Shown here in pieces: positions 24,284-33,205 of a DNA stretch of 36,549 bases. The DNA comes from Bacillota bacterium (GTDB taxonomy: Bacteria; Bacillota; Dethiobacteria; DTU022). Within the stretch, counting starts at the first letter, position 1; each line of letters begins with the position of its first letter. The notes under the pieces are model-generated. The model saw only the letters and a list, made by a program, of their open reading frames with translations, was not told the DNA's origin and ran no database searches. The stretch lies in assembly GCA_029552125.1 (NCBI GenBank), contig JAKPEE010000023.1, forward strand, positions 1 to 36,549. Reading direction: 5' to 3'. A program made the translations under genes and the position numbers.

Positions 24284-24982
24284 ATGGAAGACAAGATTCA
24301 GTCCGGCCGGGTGATCAAGACTTTTTACAGTAAGCGAAATACAGTGCAGTTGCTGCAGTGCCGGAACACCCCGGGAGCAGAGTATATTATTCTAAAAAAA
24401 CACCGCACCATCCAGGGAGCGGTGGCGGAGTATAATACCTTGATGCGGTTAAGCCGTGCCGGCCTGGCCGTACCAGCTCCCCTGGGCCGGGAAGGGAAAA
24501 ATTTATATTTACAATACCTGGAAGGAGAACTTCTCGTCGATATCCTGGAACATAATCTAGTGCCCCGGCCAGCCTGGACCAGGGCCCTGGCCCGCTGGTA
24601 TTATATGCTCCATGGTAAAACAGCTTCCGGTGACGGAACGGTCATGCTCAAGGCGGACAATAACCTGCGTAATTTTTTATTCACAGGCGGGGTTGTCTAT
24701 GGGCTTGATTTCGAGGAGACCGGTTGCGGGGACCCGGCCAAGGATTTGGGGCAACTTTGCGCCTACATCCTGGCCAACCGCCCTGCCTTTACCGCGGAGA
24801 GGCTGGCTGAAGCCTCCGCCGTGATCCATCAATACCGGTTATTTAATTTAGAGGTGCCGCTGAAACGAATTGAAAATGAACTCATCCTCGAGCTGCGTAA
24901 AATGGCGCAGCGGCGTATAGAGGTGAGCGAAGCGATAAAACGCTTTATTGAGTCCAGGCAAAACAACCATATTTTTTTATAA
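24284..24982 (+). CDS. Protein-kinase-fold small-molecule kinase (APH/RIO-like)
   Basis: The 232-residue product has a kinase-like layout. IILKKHRTIQGAVAEYNTLMRL carries the ATP-binding Lys and the alpha-C Glu. LQYLEGELLVDIL is the hinge. LKADNNLRNFLF is the catalytic loop, with Asp and Asn spaced as in aminoglycoside phosphotransferases. GLDFEETGCGDPAKDLGQL supplies the metal-binding Asp. The catalytic loop lacks the usual His-Gly before the Asp. The substrate is unknown; resistance kinases, lipopolysaccharide core kinases and RIO-type kinases are all related. The start has only a weak ribosome binding site. It lies 40 bases after the SUOX-like lipoprotein but has no obvious link to it, and a terminator follows. 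Confidence 0.7.
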   Translation: MEDKIQSGRVIKTFYSKRNTVQLLQCRNTPGAEYIILKKHRTIQGAVAEYNTLMRLSRAGLAVPAPLGREGKNLYLQYLEGELLVDILEHNLVPRPAWTRALARWYYMLHGKTASGDGTVMLKADNNLRNFLFTGGVVYGLDFEETGCGDPAKDLGQLCAYILANRPAFTAERLAEASAVIHQYRLFNLEVPLKRIENELILELRKMAQRRIEVSEAIKRFIESRQNNHIFL

Positions 24983-25025
24983 AGGTTTTTACCTTCACTC
25001 TACCCTTTACGTGATCCACTTTTAC

Positions 25026-25054
25026 AGCATCGCCGGAACGGTGATGCTTTTTTT
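25026..25054 (+). terminator. Terminator after the kinase-like gene
   Basis: The arms AGCATCGCC (25026-25034) and GGTGATGCT (25040-25048) pair over nine positions with one G-U pair and are followed by seven T residues. It separates the cluster before it from sppA. Confidence 0.85.
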
Positions 25055-25207
25055 AAGGTTAAGAATCAACAATAACATCCTTACGATGGTCTGGCGGCGG
25101 CTCCCGGGACCGGGGATGGCGCAGTTACCCGCTCGCTGCAGGAGAAACCGCCGTTCCAGAGAAGTAGTTACCGTGAGATATTCTACCAGTCAGGGAGTGA
25201 ACCTGAA

Positions 25208-26143
25208 GTGAGAAAAAAAAGCCCAGTTTTAATTATTGTAGTCGTAGTCGTGGTGGTATTTATCCTGGTGGTGGCTTTACTGGCCGGGGCCGTGTTTCTT
25301 GCCGCCGTCTTCTCAGAATCGGCACCGGAAGGTGACCGGGTAGCCGTGATTTATCTTAACGGCACCATCGAGGAAGGCCAAAGCAGCTATTTCAGCGAGG
25401 GGATTACGCCCAGGTTTGTGCGCAAGCAGCTCGACCGCGCCGCCGCTGATCCCGACATCAAGGGAGTGGTATTAAGGATCAACAGCCCCGGAGGCTCCAT
25501 CGCCGCTTCCCAGGAAATAGCTTCCATGATCAAGGAGTTTAGGAAACCGCTGGTTGTCTCCATGGGCGATATGGCCGCCTCTGGAGGCTACTATATCTCC
25601 GCCCCGGCCCGGGGGATTGTGGCCCAACCGGGCACGATGACCGGTTCAATCGGCGTGATTATCCAGGTCATGAACATGGAAGGGCTATATGAAATGATCG
25701 GCATTGAGGTGGAAACCATCAAGAGCGGGCGCCATAAGGATATGCTCGACCGCCAGATGACTTCCGAAGAACGTGAACTGCTGCAAACCATGTGCGACGA
25801 AGCCTATGAACAGTTTATCCTGGCGGTGGCGGAAGGAAGAGGCCTGGACCCGGAAACGGTGCGGGAGCTGGCCACGGGCGAAGTCTACCTGGGCAGCCAG
25901 GCCCTTGAACTGGGCCTGGTGGACCGGCTTGGCGGGATCGATGAAGCCATAGCTTACCTGGCCGAGATGGAGGGGCTGAGTCGCCCGGTTCGCTATGAAT
26001 TCCCCCGGCCCACTTTGTTCCAGGAGATGTTCGGCCTGGGGCTTAAAATTGTCGAAAGCCTGCAACGCGTACCCCGGGAAGCTTTTCTCCTGGAGAAGCT
26101 GAAGCAGGGATTCCCGCCCGAAGTTCGCTACCAGGTGAAGTAG
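25208..26143 (+). CDS. sppA: Signal peptide peptidase SppA (peptidase S49)
   Basis: The 311-residue membrane-anchored serine peptidase cleaves remnant signal peptides in the membrane. It starts with a Lys-rich end and one hydrophobic helix, then VAVIYLNGTI, VVLRINSPGGSIAASQEIA, the nucleophile Ser in MGDMAASGGYYIS, a GTMTGSIGVI strand and the general-base Lys in IKSGRHKDML. This is the compact single-domain SppA of Gram-positive bacteria. The GTG start follows an AGGGAG site. It is monocistronic, bracketed by a terminator upstream. Confidence 0.94.
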   Translation: MRKKSPVLIIVVVVVVVFILVVALLAGAVFLAAVFSESAPEGDRVAVIYLNGTIEEGQSSYFSEGITPRFVRKQLDRAAADPDIKGVVLRINSPGGSIAASQEIASMIKEFRKPLVVSMGDMAASGGYYISAPARGIVAQPGTMTGSIGVIIQVMNMEGLYEMIGIEVETIKSGRHKDMLDRQMTSEERELLQTMCDEAYEQFILAVAEGRGLDPETVRELATGEVYLGSQALELGLVDRLGGIDEAIAYLAEMEGLSRPVRYEFPRPTLFQEMFGLGLKIVESLQRVPREAFLLEKLKQGFPPEVRYQVK

Positions 26144-26317
26144 GGTTGCGTCTTAATTAAACCAGGGAACAATACCTCTTGGAGGCCGGGGCCGGCCCCT
26201 GGTGCGGGGAAGATCCGTTGTATCCGGGCTGCCACGACCGGGAGTGGGGGCGCCGGCCGCCTGGCCTGGTCTATTTTTTCACGTTTCGTCCTGTAGCCCG
26301 GAAAAGGAGCTGAAGAT

Positions 26318-27811
26318 ATGAGCAAAAAGATAATTATCATCGGAGCGGGAATAGCGGGATTATCGGCGGGCTGCCATGCCCGCAGAAACGGATACGAGGT
26401 GGAGATATTTGAGAAGGAAAACCGGCCCGGCGGCCTCTGCACCGCCTGGGAAAGAAACGGTTATACCTTTGACGGATGTATTCACTGGCTGGTGGGCACC
26501 GGGCCCGGCAGCCAGTTTAACCGCCTCTGGCGGGAGGTGGGAGCGCTTCAGGGTAGCGAAATATATGACCATGAAGTATTTTTACGCCTGGAAGGGGAGC
26601 AGGGCCGCTGCGTTAACATCTACAGCGACCTGGAGCGCCTGAAAAACCACCTGCTGGAGCTCTCCCCGGAAGATGCCCCGGTTATTGAGGAGATTACCGG
26701 GGCAGCCCTGGCTTTTTCCCGGGTGAAATTCCCCCTGGAAAAGGCGCGGGAGCTCTATCGCCCCTGGGACCTGCCGCGGCTCATGGTGCGGATGCTGCCG
26801 CTGTTCCAATACATGGGCAAGCTCTCCCGCGTCTCCGTGGCCGCATACCTGAAAAATTTTAAAGATCCTTTCCTGCGGGAGGCCCTGGGGCAACTCATGC
26901 CCGGCGGCTACGCCATGACCGGCCTGGTAAGCACGCTCGCCTCCCTGCACAGCCGCGACGCCGGCTTCCCCCGGGGCGGCTCCCTGGAGTTTGCCCGCTC
27001 CATTGAGCAATACTACCTGGCGCTGGGCGGCCAAATCCGCTACCGGGCCGGGGTAAAGCGCATCCTGGTGGAAGGAGGGCGCGCCGCGGGAATAATCCTG
27101 GAAGACGGGACCAGGGAGTATGGCGATATCATTATTTCGGCGGCGGACCTGCATCATACTCTCTACACCCTGCTCAAGGGAAAATATCTCACTCCGCCGA
27201 TAAAGCAGGCTTTCCGGCTGGACACTTATACTTCGGTCCAGGTTTCCCTGGGCGTGGCGGCGGATCTGGCCGCAGAGCCGCACCGCCTCGCCCTCCGGCT
27301 AAAGGAACCCTGGGTTGTGGGCGGGGAAGCCAACCGCTACCTCCTGATCAACAACTATGCCTTTGATCCTACCCTCAACCCTCCCGGCAAAACGGCGCTG
27401 GCCGCCACCCTTTACTCCGGCTACGAAGAATGGTCAAAGCTGGCCCAGGATCAAAGCCGCTATCGCGAGGAAAAAGAGAAAATCGCCGCCCGGGTGGTGG
27501 AACTGGTCGAACAACGTTTTCCCGCCGCCCGGGGCCGGGTGGAAACGGTGGATGTGGCCACGCCTTTGACCTACAACCGCTATACCAACGTTTACCAGGG
27601 CGCCTATATGGCCTGGATTGTCCCTCCCGCTGCCGGGCAGATGAGCATTGCCAAAACACTGCCCGGGCTGGAGGGCTTCTACCAGATTGGCCAGTGGGTT
27701 CAGCCCCCGGCGGGGCTGCCCGGGTCCATGCTCACGGGCCGGCATGTGCTGCAGGTTATCTGCCGCAAGGATAAAAGACGTTTCCGCGAGGGGCCGCTGC
27801 CTCCCCCTTAA
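26318..27811 (+). CDS. CrtI/phytoene-desaturase-like FAD-dependent oxidoreductase
   Basis: The N-terminus IIIIGAGIAGLSAGCHARRNGYEVEIFEKENRPGGLC is a Rossmann FAD-binding site with the GxGxxG and following GG motif of the amine-oxidase/CrtI superfamily. The C-terminus has the second FAD contact (LEGFYQIGQWVQPPAGLPGSMLTGRHV). The middle carries an FPRGGSLEFARSIEQYYLALGGQIRY segment as in phytoene desaturases and the RetSat/CrtISO group. The 497-residue length is normal. Substrates of such enzymes include carotenoids and other polyenes, but no carotenoid genes are near, so the reaction is open. It has a GGAG site and appears to be a single-gene unit. Confidence 0.85.
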   Translation: MSKKIIIIGAGIAGLSAGCHARRNGYEVEIFEKENRPGGLCTAWERNGYTFDGCIHWLVGTGPGSQFNRLWREVGALQGSEIYDHEVFLRLEGEQGRCVNIYSDLERLKNHLLELSPEDAPVIEEITGAALAFSRVKFPLEKARELYRPWDLPRLMVRMLPLFQYMGKLSRVSVAAYLKNFKDPFLREALGQLMPGGYAMTGLVSTLASLHSRDAGFPRGGSLEFARSIEQYYLALGGQIRYRAGVKRILVEGGRAAGIILEDGTREYGDIIISAADLHHTLYTLLKGKYLTPPIKQAFRLDTYTSVQVSLGVAADLAAEPHRLALRLKEPWVVGGEANRYLLINNYAFDPTLNPPGKTALAATLYSGYEEWSKLAQDQSRYREEKEKIAARVVELVEQRFPAARGRVETVDVATPLTYNRYTNVYQGAYMAWIVPPAAGQMSIAKTLPGLEGFYQIGQWVQPPAGLPGSMLTGRHVLQVICRKDKRRFREGPLPPP

Positions 27812-28011
27812 TGGGGGAGAGAAGGGGTGGAGGTGAAACGATGGAGCCAGTGAGAAAAGAGAATTCAATTGGTTAAGCTCCATCAAGAGCTTTGCTCGTG
27901 GCCCAGGCGGAGGGCGGGAGAGCGTTCACGTGCATAAGGGCAGCAGGTTGTGGGAGATATTAAGGAGGTAAACGGAACGTTAAAAACGATCCCATAAGCC
28001 GAGGTGCTCCC

Positions 28012-28509
28012 ATGATTTTACCCAAGCTGGCCGGTTTAATGATCCTGGCCGCCTTAGCCGTGTTGATGGTGCTGCTGGTACCCCCGGAGAGGATCAGGGC
28101 GCTGTTGCCGTTTGGCCTGATTTTCGGGGTAGGGCTGCCCTTTGCCGTGATCGGGGTAATGCAGAACTGGCTCGGCTACTGGACCTATCACCAGGTTGAT
28201 CTCGTCACCCTGGCCGGGATTCCCGTTTTCCTGTCCGTGGCCTGGTTTCCCGCGGTGATCATCTTCGCCCACCTGCTGGTCCAGTACCGCTCTCCCCTGC
28301 TGCGGCTCCTGCTCTGGCTGGCGATAGCGGTAGCCGTTACGCTGCTGCAGCACGCGCTAAGTGTAAACAACATGCTCTCGCTTCAAAACTGGAGCTCCGG
28401 CGGCACCTTTATCCTGACGCTGCTGATCCACGCCGGTTTAGCGGCGGCGCTGCACTTCATGGGCCACCTTGACCTGCGGGACCTGTTCAAAACTTATGAA
28501 CGCCGGTAG
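28012..28509 (+). CDS. Conserved integral membrane protein of unknown function
   Basis: I do not recognise a family. The 165-residue product has about five membrane helices, with short polar loops at residues 25-30, 50-62 (containing NWLGYWTYHQVD) and 90-95, and a charged C-terminal tail (RDLFKTYERR). The ATG follows a GAGGTG site. No partner gene is adjacent; the M28 peptidase to the right is convergent. Confidence 0.75.
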   Translation: MILPKLAGLMILAALAVLMVLLVPPERIRALLPFGLIFGVGLPFAVIGVMQNWLGYWTYHQVDLVTLAGIPVFLSVAWFPAVIIFAHLLVQYRSPLLRLLLWLAIAVAVTLLQHALSVNNMLSLQNWSSGGTFILTLLIHAGLAAALHFMGHLDLRDLFKTYERR

Positions 28510-28619
28510 CTACATCTTATTGAACAACCTGGGGCTGCTTTTTGTGCCTTTTTAAACAAACAATCCGGTACCGTTTTTTTACATTAAAATAATGAAGATG
28601 CTCTTAAAGTGACAGCGGG

Positions 28620-29843
28620 CTAGGCAGGTTTTTGCCCGGCCGCATCGTAAAGCTGAATCGCTTCCAGAGTGATCCGCAGGGCTGCTTCTATGCAGTCCGG
28701 GTTAAGGTTATCCCAGTGATCCAGGCGGGTATGATAGTAACGCGGCGGCGCCGGGTCCATGGCCGCCAGGGCGGCGGCAGGAATGCCCGCCTGGGAAAAT
28801 GCGGCGGCATCGGAGGAGCCAAGGTAGATCGAGGCGAGGGGCAGCTCGAAGCCGCAGTTCTTTCCGGCCTGCTGCAACAAGGCGCAGACCCCCGGGTCGT
28901 GGCGCACGGTGCCGCTCATATCCCGGTTGTATACGCTTAAGTGCTCCAGGTCACGGAAAGTCTCCAGGGCTATAAAAACGGTTTCTATCTCCTTTAGTTC
29001 GGCGGCATGTTTTTCGGCGTAAGCTTTGGCGCCGCGCAGCCCCGCTTCTTCCGAGCCGGTGATAAGGCATTGCACTTCAGTATGTTCAAAACGGGTGCCC
29101 GTTTGATGGAGGTATTCCATCACCTTCAGGGCTACCAGGGAGCCGGTCAGGTTGTCGTTGGCCCCGGGGCTGATCACCTTGTAATTGGAAAAGAAGATGA
29201 GCCCCAGGAAAAAGGGAATCCCGGCAAGCTGAGCCAGCCCCATGATGCGAAAGGCTCCTTCCGCAGGCGGGAGAATAAGGCTGCCCGTAATTATCGCGGT
29301 CAAATCAAAGATAATCTTGGCCAGGCCGCAGGCCAGCGCGCCGATGATTAGCGTTTTTAAGAGGGCTTGCCCGCCGGAGATAAAGAAACGCCATTCATAA
29401 GCCGCGTCGGCATGCCCGCTGATAATAATGCGCCGCCTTGTTTCTCCGGAAGACCTGCGCACAGCCAGAACATTAGTCGAGGTGCGGCGGGGAAACAGCG
29501 GATCGAGAAAACGGCGATACATCAAGAACTGCACGATGGCAACAGTAAGGGCCAGGAGAGAAAGGGGCAGGGCGGCCACAGGCGCAATCCAGTAAAGCGC
29601 CGTGGCGGCCAGGAACAGCAGGCCGGTTACCACGGTGAAGCCCATGAAGGCCCTGGGATGCACCGTAAACTCTTCACGGCGCACCTCATCGGAGCAAGCC
29701 GCCAGCACCCCGGCAAAATAATCCTGGGCTTTTCTCTCGCCGGTACTGCCCGGATCGCGCGGCCCAAAACTTTCAATAATATGGCGGATCCGGCCAACGG
29801 AATCGGCAACGTGCGCTGCGATAATATTGTCTTTAATAGTCAT
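28620..29843 (-). CDS. M28-family membrane-associated aminopeptidase-like protein
   Basis: The ATG at 29843 has an AGGGGG site. The metal-binding residues of peptidase family M28 are visible in order: IISGHAD (first His), PGANDN (bridging Asp), ITGSEEAG (catalytic Glu plus metal ligand), and YYHTRLDHWD at the end (last His). Two hydrophobic blocks, at about residues 70-110 and 160-220, form roughly four membrane helices inserted into the chain, so the catalytic part is held at the membrane. The product probably hydrolyses peptides or aminoacylated compounds with two zinc ions. It is a single gene on the minus strand. Confidence 0.87.
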   Translation of the reverse strand: MTIKDNIIAAHVADSVGRIRHIIESFGPRDPGSTGERKAQDYFAGVLAACSDEVRREEFTVHPRAFMGFTVVTGLLFLAATALYWIAPVAALPLSLLALTVAIVQFLMYRRFLDPLFPRRTSTNVLAVRRSSGETRRRIIISGHADAAYEWRFFISGGQALLKTLIIGALACGLAKIIFDLTAIITGSLILPPAEGAFRIMGLAQLAGIPFFLGLIFFSNYKVISPGANDNLTGSLVALKVMEYLHQTGTRFEHTEVQCLITGSEEAGLRGAKAYAEKHAAELKEIETVFIALETFRDLEHLSVYNRDMSGTVRHDPGVCALLQQAGKNCGFELPLASIYLGSSDAAAFSQAGIPAAALAAMDPAPPRYYHTRLDHWDNLNPDCIEAALRITLEAIQLYDAAGQKPA

Positions 29844-30087
29844 TTTCAATCCCCCTTCTTCAGAAAAGTCAGTATAAACCAGGAAAAGCCTTCATTTGTT
29901 ATTTATTCTAACACGATATGTACGATCAGGTCTATTACTATTTCTTGTGAGTGCAATATCAATATTCAGGTTTTTTTAATAAATTACTTTTTGTTGATGT
30001 AATATAAAAGGTTTCCCTGGCCAAGTGTAGTAATATAGCAAAAAAAACACAATATTATGCTATTCTGGTTGAACCGGGGGGAAGCGC

Positions 30088-31575
30088 GTGGAAAGGCCGG
30101 TCAGGCTGCGCCATTATATTGCTTACGGCCTGGGGGATTTCTTAGGAGGCGGCTCTTTTGCCATTATCGGGACCCTTTTTCTTTTTTTTATGACCGAAGT
30201 GGTGGGGATTCTCCCCGTCTATGCCGGTTTGCTATATTTTATCTCCAAGCTATGGGACGCTGTTTCAGATCCCTTGATGGGCTATATATCAGACAGGACC
30301 AGAAGCCGCTTTGGCCGAAGACGCATTTATTTTCTAATCTGTATGGTTCCGATCGGTATTTTTTTTGCCCTGCTGTGGATTCCGGTGAACTGGCAGGGGC
30401 AGGGCTTTCTTTTTTGGTGGTACCTGTTTGTGTTTATGGGTTTTTCCACCTTTTACACCATCTTGATGGTGCCCTATACAGCCCTCAACGCCGAGATGTC
30501 TCTGGATTATAAAGTGCGGGCCAGGCTTAGCGGGTTTAAACAAATTGGTTCCGGCCTGTCCGGGGCGCTCTGCTCGGTTGCCTCCAAACCTCTAATAGAT
30601 AGCTTTCCTGATCCGCGGACCGGTTTCACGGTCATGGGCCTCATCTTCGGCCTCTTCTTTTCCCTCCCCTGGGTGGCAGTATTCTTCGGGACCTGGGAAA
30701 TTCCGCGCCGGCACCGGGAGGTAGAGAAGCAAAACCTGGTCCGGATTTTTCAACACTTCTTTTCGGTATTTAAAAACCGTTCTTTCCGCATCCATCTGGG
30801 TATGTATGTCTCCGGTTTTGCCGGATTGGATGTGGCCATGTCTCTCTTTATCATCTTTCTAACCCACTATCTATTACGGGAAAATTATTTTCCATACCTC
30901 ATGGCTGCCCTGGCCCTGGCCCAGGGGTTATTTCTACCCATTCATATCACTACCGGGAACAGGTACGGCCAGGGCAGGGCCTACCTGCTGGGCAGCATCC
31001 TCTTTTTGGCCGGCATGCTTTACGCGGCAACACTGGCTCCCGGCCCGACGCTACCCTTAATGCTGGCCGCCGCGGCCATTCTCGGAAGCGGCATGTGCGG
31101 CCTCTCGGTAATGCCCTGGGTGATCCTGCCCTCGGTTACCGATGTGGATGAATTGATCACCGCGGAGAAAAGGGCCGGCCTCTATTCCGGGATGATGACG
31201 CTGCTGCGCAAAGCGACAAATGCCCTGGTCATCTTTCTCGTGGGAGCGGCGCTGAACCGGGTCGGCTATGTGCCGGGGCAGGTCCAGGGTATCGAAACGG
31301 CAAACGGGCTGCGCTATCTTTTCCTCATTGCCCCGGCTGCATGCGTTTTTATCGGCTTGCTTTTTAGCCTTAAATTTAAAATTACCCCGCAAACCCACAA
31401 GGTGATTCGCAGTGAAATTGACCGGTTGGAAGGCGGCGGTTCCAAGGAGCAGGCCTGTGCCGATACGCAACGCATCTGTGAAGAGCTGACTGGAATACCG
31501 TATGCAATGCTCTATCGCCCGCATTCTTCAAAGGAAATTTATTCGGCCGGGCACGGTACGGACAGCCCCGCTTAG
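30088..31575 (+). CDS. GPH-family sugar:cation symporter (MelB-like)
   Basis: The 495-residue protein has twelve predicted helices and the GPH/MelB family landmarks: LRHYIAYGLGDFLGGGSF at the start, KLWDAVSDPLMGYISDRTRSRFGRRRIY (loop 2-3), VPYTALNAEMS, and a late RKATNALVIFLVGAAL region. It should exchange a sugar or glycoside for Na+ or H+. The last 55 residues form a polar tail that includes EQACADTQRICEEL. The GTG start follows a GGGGGGAAGCGC stretch. No sugar-metabolism gene flanks it, so the substrate is unknown. Confidence 0.85.
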   Translation: MERPVRLRHYIAYGLGDFLGGGSFAIIGTLFLFFMTEVVGILPVYAGLLYFISKLWDAVSDPLMGYISDRTRSRFGRRRIYFLICMVPIGIFFALLWIPVNWQGQGFLFWWYLFVFMGFSTFYTILMVPYTALNAEMSLDYKVRARLSGFKQIGSGLSGALCSVASKPLIDSFPDPRTGFTVMGLIFGLFFSLPWVAVFFGTWEIPRRHREVEKQNLVRIFQHFFSVFKNRSFRIHLGMYVSGFAGLDVAMSLFIIFLTHYLLRENYFPYLMAALALAQGLFLPIHITTGNRYGQGRAYLLGSILFLAGMLYAATLAPGPTLPLMLAAAAILGSGMCGLSVMPWVILPSVTDVDELITAEKRAGLYSGMMTLLRKATNALVIFLVGAALNRVGYVPGQVQGIETANGLRYLFLIAPAACVFIGLLFSLKFKITPQTHKVIRSEIDRLEGGGSKEQACADTQRICEELTGIPYAMLYRPHSSKEIYSAGHGTDSPA

Positions 31576-31653
31576 CGCAAAAAAGATGGACAATGTGATA
31601 AAATAAACAGTAATTCTTAAACATCACTACAACAACAAAGAGAGGACTGGCAT

Positions 31654-32427
31654 ATGAATGGAATCTCGCTGCAAAAAAAGACATTTTTAATCATGGGCGT
31701 GGCCAATCAGCGGAGTATCGCCTGGGCCGTGGCCAGGGCATACGCTGCCGCCGGGGCCAGGCTTATCTTTACTTACCAGGATGAGCGCTTTAAAAGCAAG
31801 GTGGAGCGGTTAGTCGAGGCAGAAATGCCCGGTTCGCCGCTTCTACCCTGCAATGTCAGCAGCGATGCAGAAATTGAGCGGCTGGTTAAAGAAGTTGAAG
31901 CTTACGGCGTTCTGCACGGGCTGGTCCATAGCATTGCCTATGCCCGTAAAGAGGAGCTGGCGGGAATGTATGTCCATACTTCCCGCGAGGGTTTCAGGCT
32001 GGCCCACGACATCAGCGCTTACTCCCTTACGGCGGTGACCCGGCACCTCTACCCGCTGATGAAAGAAGGGGGGAGTATCATTACTCTAACCTTTCAGGGA
32101 TCCCAGCGGGCTATCCCCAACTATAACGTGATGGGTGTGGCCAAGGCTTCCCTGGAAGCGAGCGTACGCTACCTGGCCCGCGATCTGGGTCCTTTTGGCA
32201 TCCGGGTTAACGCCATCTCCGCGGGGCCGGTGCGGACTATCTCGGCCAAGGGGGTGGCCGGTTTTGACCGGATGCTGCACCACGCCCGGGAAATAACGCC
32301 GCTGCAGCGCCCGGTGGAGGCTTCCGAAGTGGCCGGGGCAGCCCTGTTTCTGGCGAGCGACCTGGCCTCGGCTGTCACCGGGACAATCCTCTACGTGGAT
32401 TGCGGCTACCACATCATGGGTGCTTGA
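31654..32427 (+). CDS. fabI: Enoyl-[acyl-carrier-protein] reductase FabI
   Basis: FabI catalyses the last reduction step of fatty-acid elongation with NADH or NADPH. Evidence: MGVANQRSIAWAVARAYAAAGARL (the variant Gly-rich motif of FabI), VHSIAYARKEELAG, SAYSLTAVTRHLYPLM, PNYNVMGVAKASLEASVRYLARDLG with the Tyr-x6-Lys pair, NAISAGPVRTISAKG, and the C-terminal SAVTGTILYVDCGYHIMGA. One unusual position: the usual Tyr of the SYLG segment ahead of the catalytic Tyr is Phe here (TFQGSQRA). The start has an AGAGAGG site. It is convergent with the CotF gene. Confidence 0.95.
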   Translation: MNGISLQKKTFLIMGVANQRSIAWAVARAYAAAGARLIFTYQDERFKSKVERLVEAEMPGSPLLPCNVSSDAEIERLVKEVEAYGVLHGLVHSIAYARKEELAGMYVHTSREGFRLAHDISAYSLTAVTRHLYPLMKEGGSIITLTFQGSQRAIPNYNVMGVAKASLEASVRYLARDLGPFGIRVNAISAGPVRTISAKGVAGFDRMLHHAREITPLQRPVEASEVAGAALFLASDLASAVTGTILYVDCGYHIMGA

Positions 32428-32484
32428 GGAAAGCAGAGACGGTTCTTGACCGGGGACTGTCCTTTAGCCTTGCTGCAGTACAGC

Positions 32485-32514
32485 GCGGAAGAAGCCGGAT
32501 CCGGCTTCTTCCGC
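32485..32514. terminator. Perfect 30-nt palindrome between convergent genes
   Basis: The two 13-base arms are exact complements around GATC. It sits between fabI (plus) and the CotF-like gene (minus). A T-rich TTATGTTTTTTC stretch follows on the plus strand about 12 bases later. It is probably a shared terminator. Confidence 0.7.
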
Positions 32515-32535
32515 GGTTATCGTTATGTTTTTTCA

Positions 32536-33009
32536 TTACTGTGGCTGGTACATGCCCATGTTTTTCATGTAATTGAAAATCCCCTCTCCGTGCTGCTGCT
32601 CTTCTTTTTGAATATGATTCAAAGCCTGGCGCACATTGGTGTCGGCCATCTCAAAGATGGCGGTGTCGTATGTATTCGATACATACTTCTCCGTCATGAG
32701 CATGTCATTGCACAAAGCGGCATCGTTCTGGTAGCTGCCCGCAGGTAACCGCCCCATACTCGCGGCCTGCTGCATCTGCTGTTGTTGCTGCCCTTTTTGC
32801 TGGCCCATGCCGGGCATTTGTCCCGCCAGGATCTGATTAATGGTATCATAGTGCTGCTGTTCCTGCCCCGCATAGGTGCTGAATAGCTGCTTCAACTGCG
32901 GGTCTGACGCCTGTGCCGCGTAGTTATTGTACTTCTTGATGCAGATCTCTTCGTGTTTCTTCTGGTCTTCTAAAAGCATCCTCTCTTTTTGGCCCAGTTG
33001 AATGGCCAT
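32536..33009 (-). CDS. CotF-family spore coat protein (ferritin-like)
   Basis: The ATG at 33009 lies six bases after an AGGAGGTG site; the frame opens slightly earlier but without support. The 157-residue protein follows the Coat_F (PF07875) pattern: an N-terminal helix (LLEDQKKHEEICIKKYNNYAAQASDPQLKQLF), an EQQHYDTINQIL helix, a linker of Gly, Met and Gln, then a second pair of helices with NDMLMTEKYVSNTYDTAIFEM and EEQQHGEGIFNYMKNMGMY. Such proteins are usually part of the spore coat, supporting a spore-forming organism. The Gln/Met-rich linker (QQKGQQQQQMQQ) separates the two helical halves. Confidence 0.9.
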   Translation of the reverse strand: MAIQLGQKERMLLEDQKKHEEICIKKYNNYAAQASDPQLKQLFSTYAGQEQQHYDTINQILAGQMPGMGQQKGQQQQQMQQAASMGRLPAGSYQNDAALCNDMLMTEKYVSNTYDTAIFEMADTNVRQALNHIQKEEQQHGEGIFNYMKNMGMYQPQ

Positions 33010-33145
33010 GGTCAACACCTCCTGCGTACAGTTTTTGCCCGTAAAGCTATTTTATACGCAGTGATATACGGCAGGGGTTGGCGAGCCTTGCCGAAAAGGA
33101 TGAACGGTGAGGTGAAAAAGGGCGCCCCGCCAGGTTTCATGGCCT

Positions 33146-33174
33146 AAAAAGGACCGCGGTAATAAACGCGGTCC
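33146..33174 (-). terminator. Terminator of the lipoprotein gene
   Basis: The arms GGACCGCG and CGCGGTCC (33151-33158 and 33167-33174) pair perfectly and, read on the minus strand, are followed by TTTTT (33146-33150). This is a clean rho-independent terminator for the gene at 33206-33961. Confidence 0.88.
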
Positions 33175-33205
33175 CCGGCGTGCCGCAGCCTGGTCGATTA
33201 ATAAT

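Noticed and set aside
27841-27876. An 11-codon frame after the CrtI-like gene with a GGAGGTG site
   Set aside because: It is too short, has no homology I can recognise and no conserved context; it cannot be supported from sequence alone.
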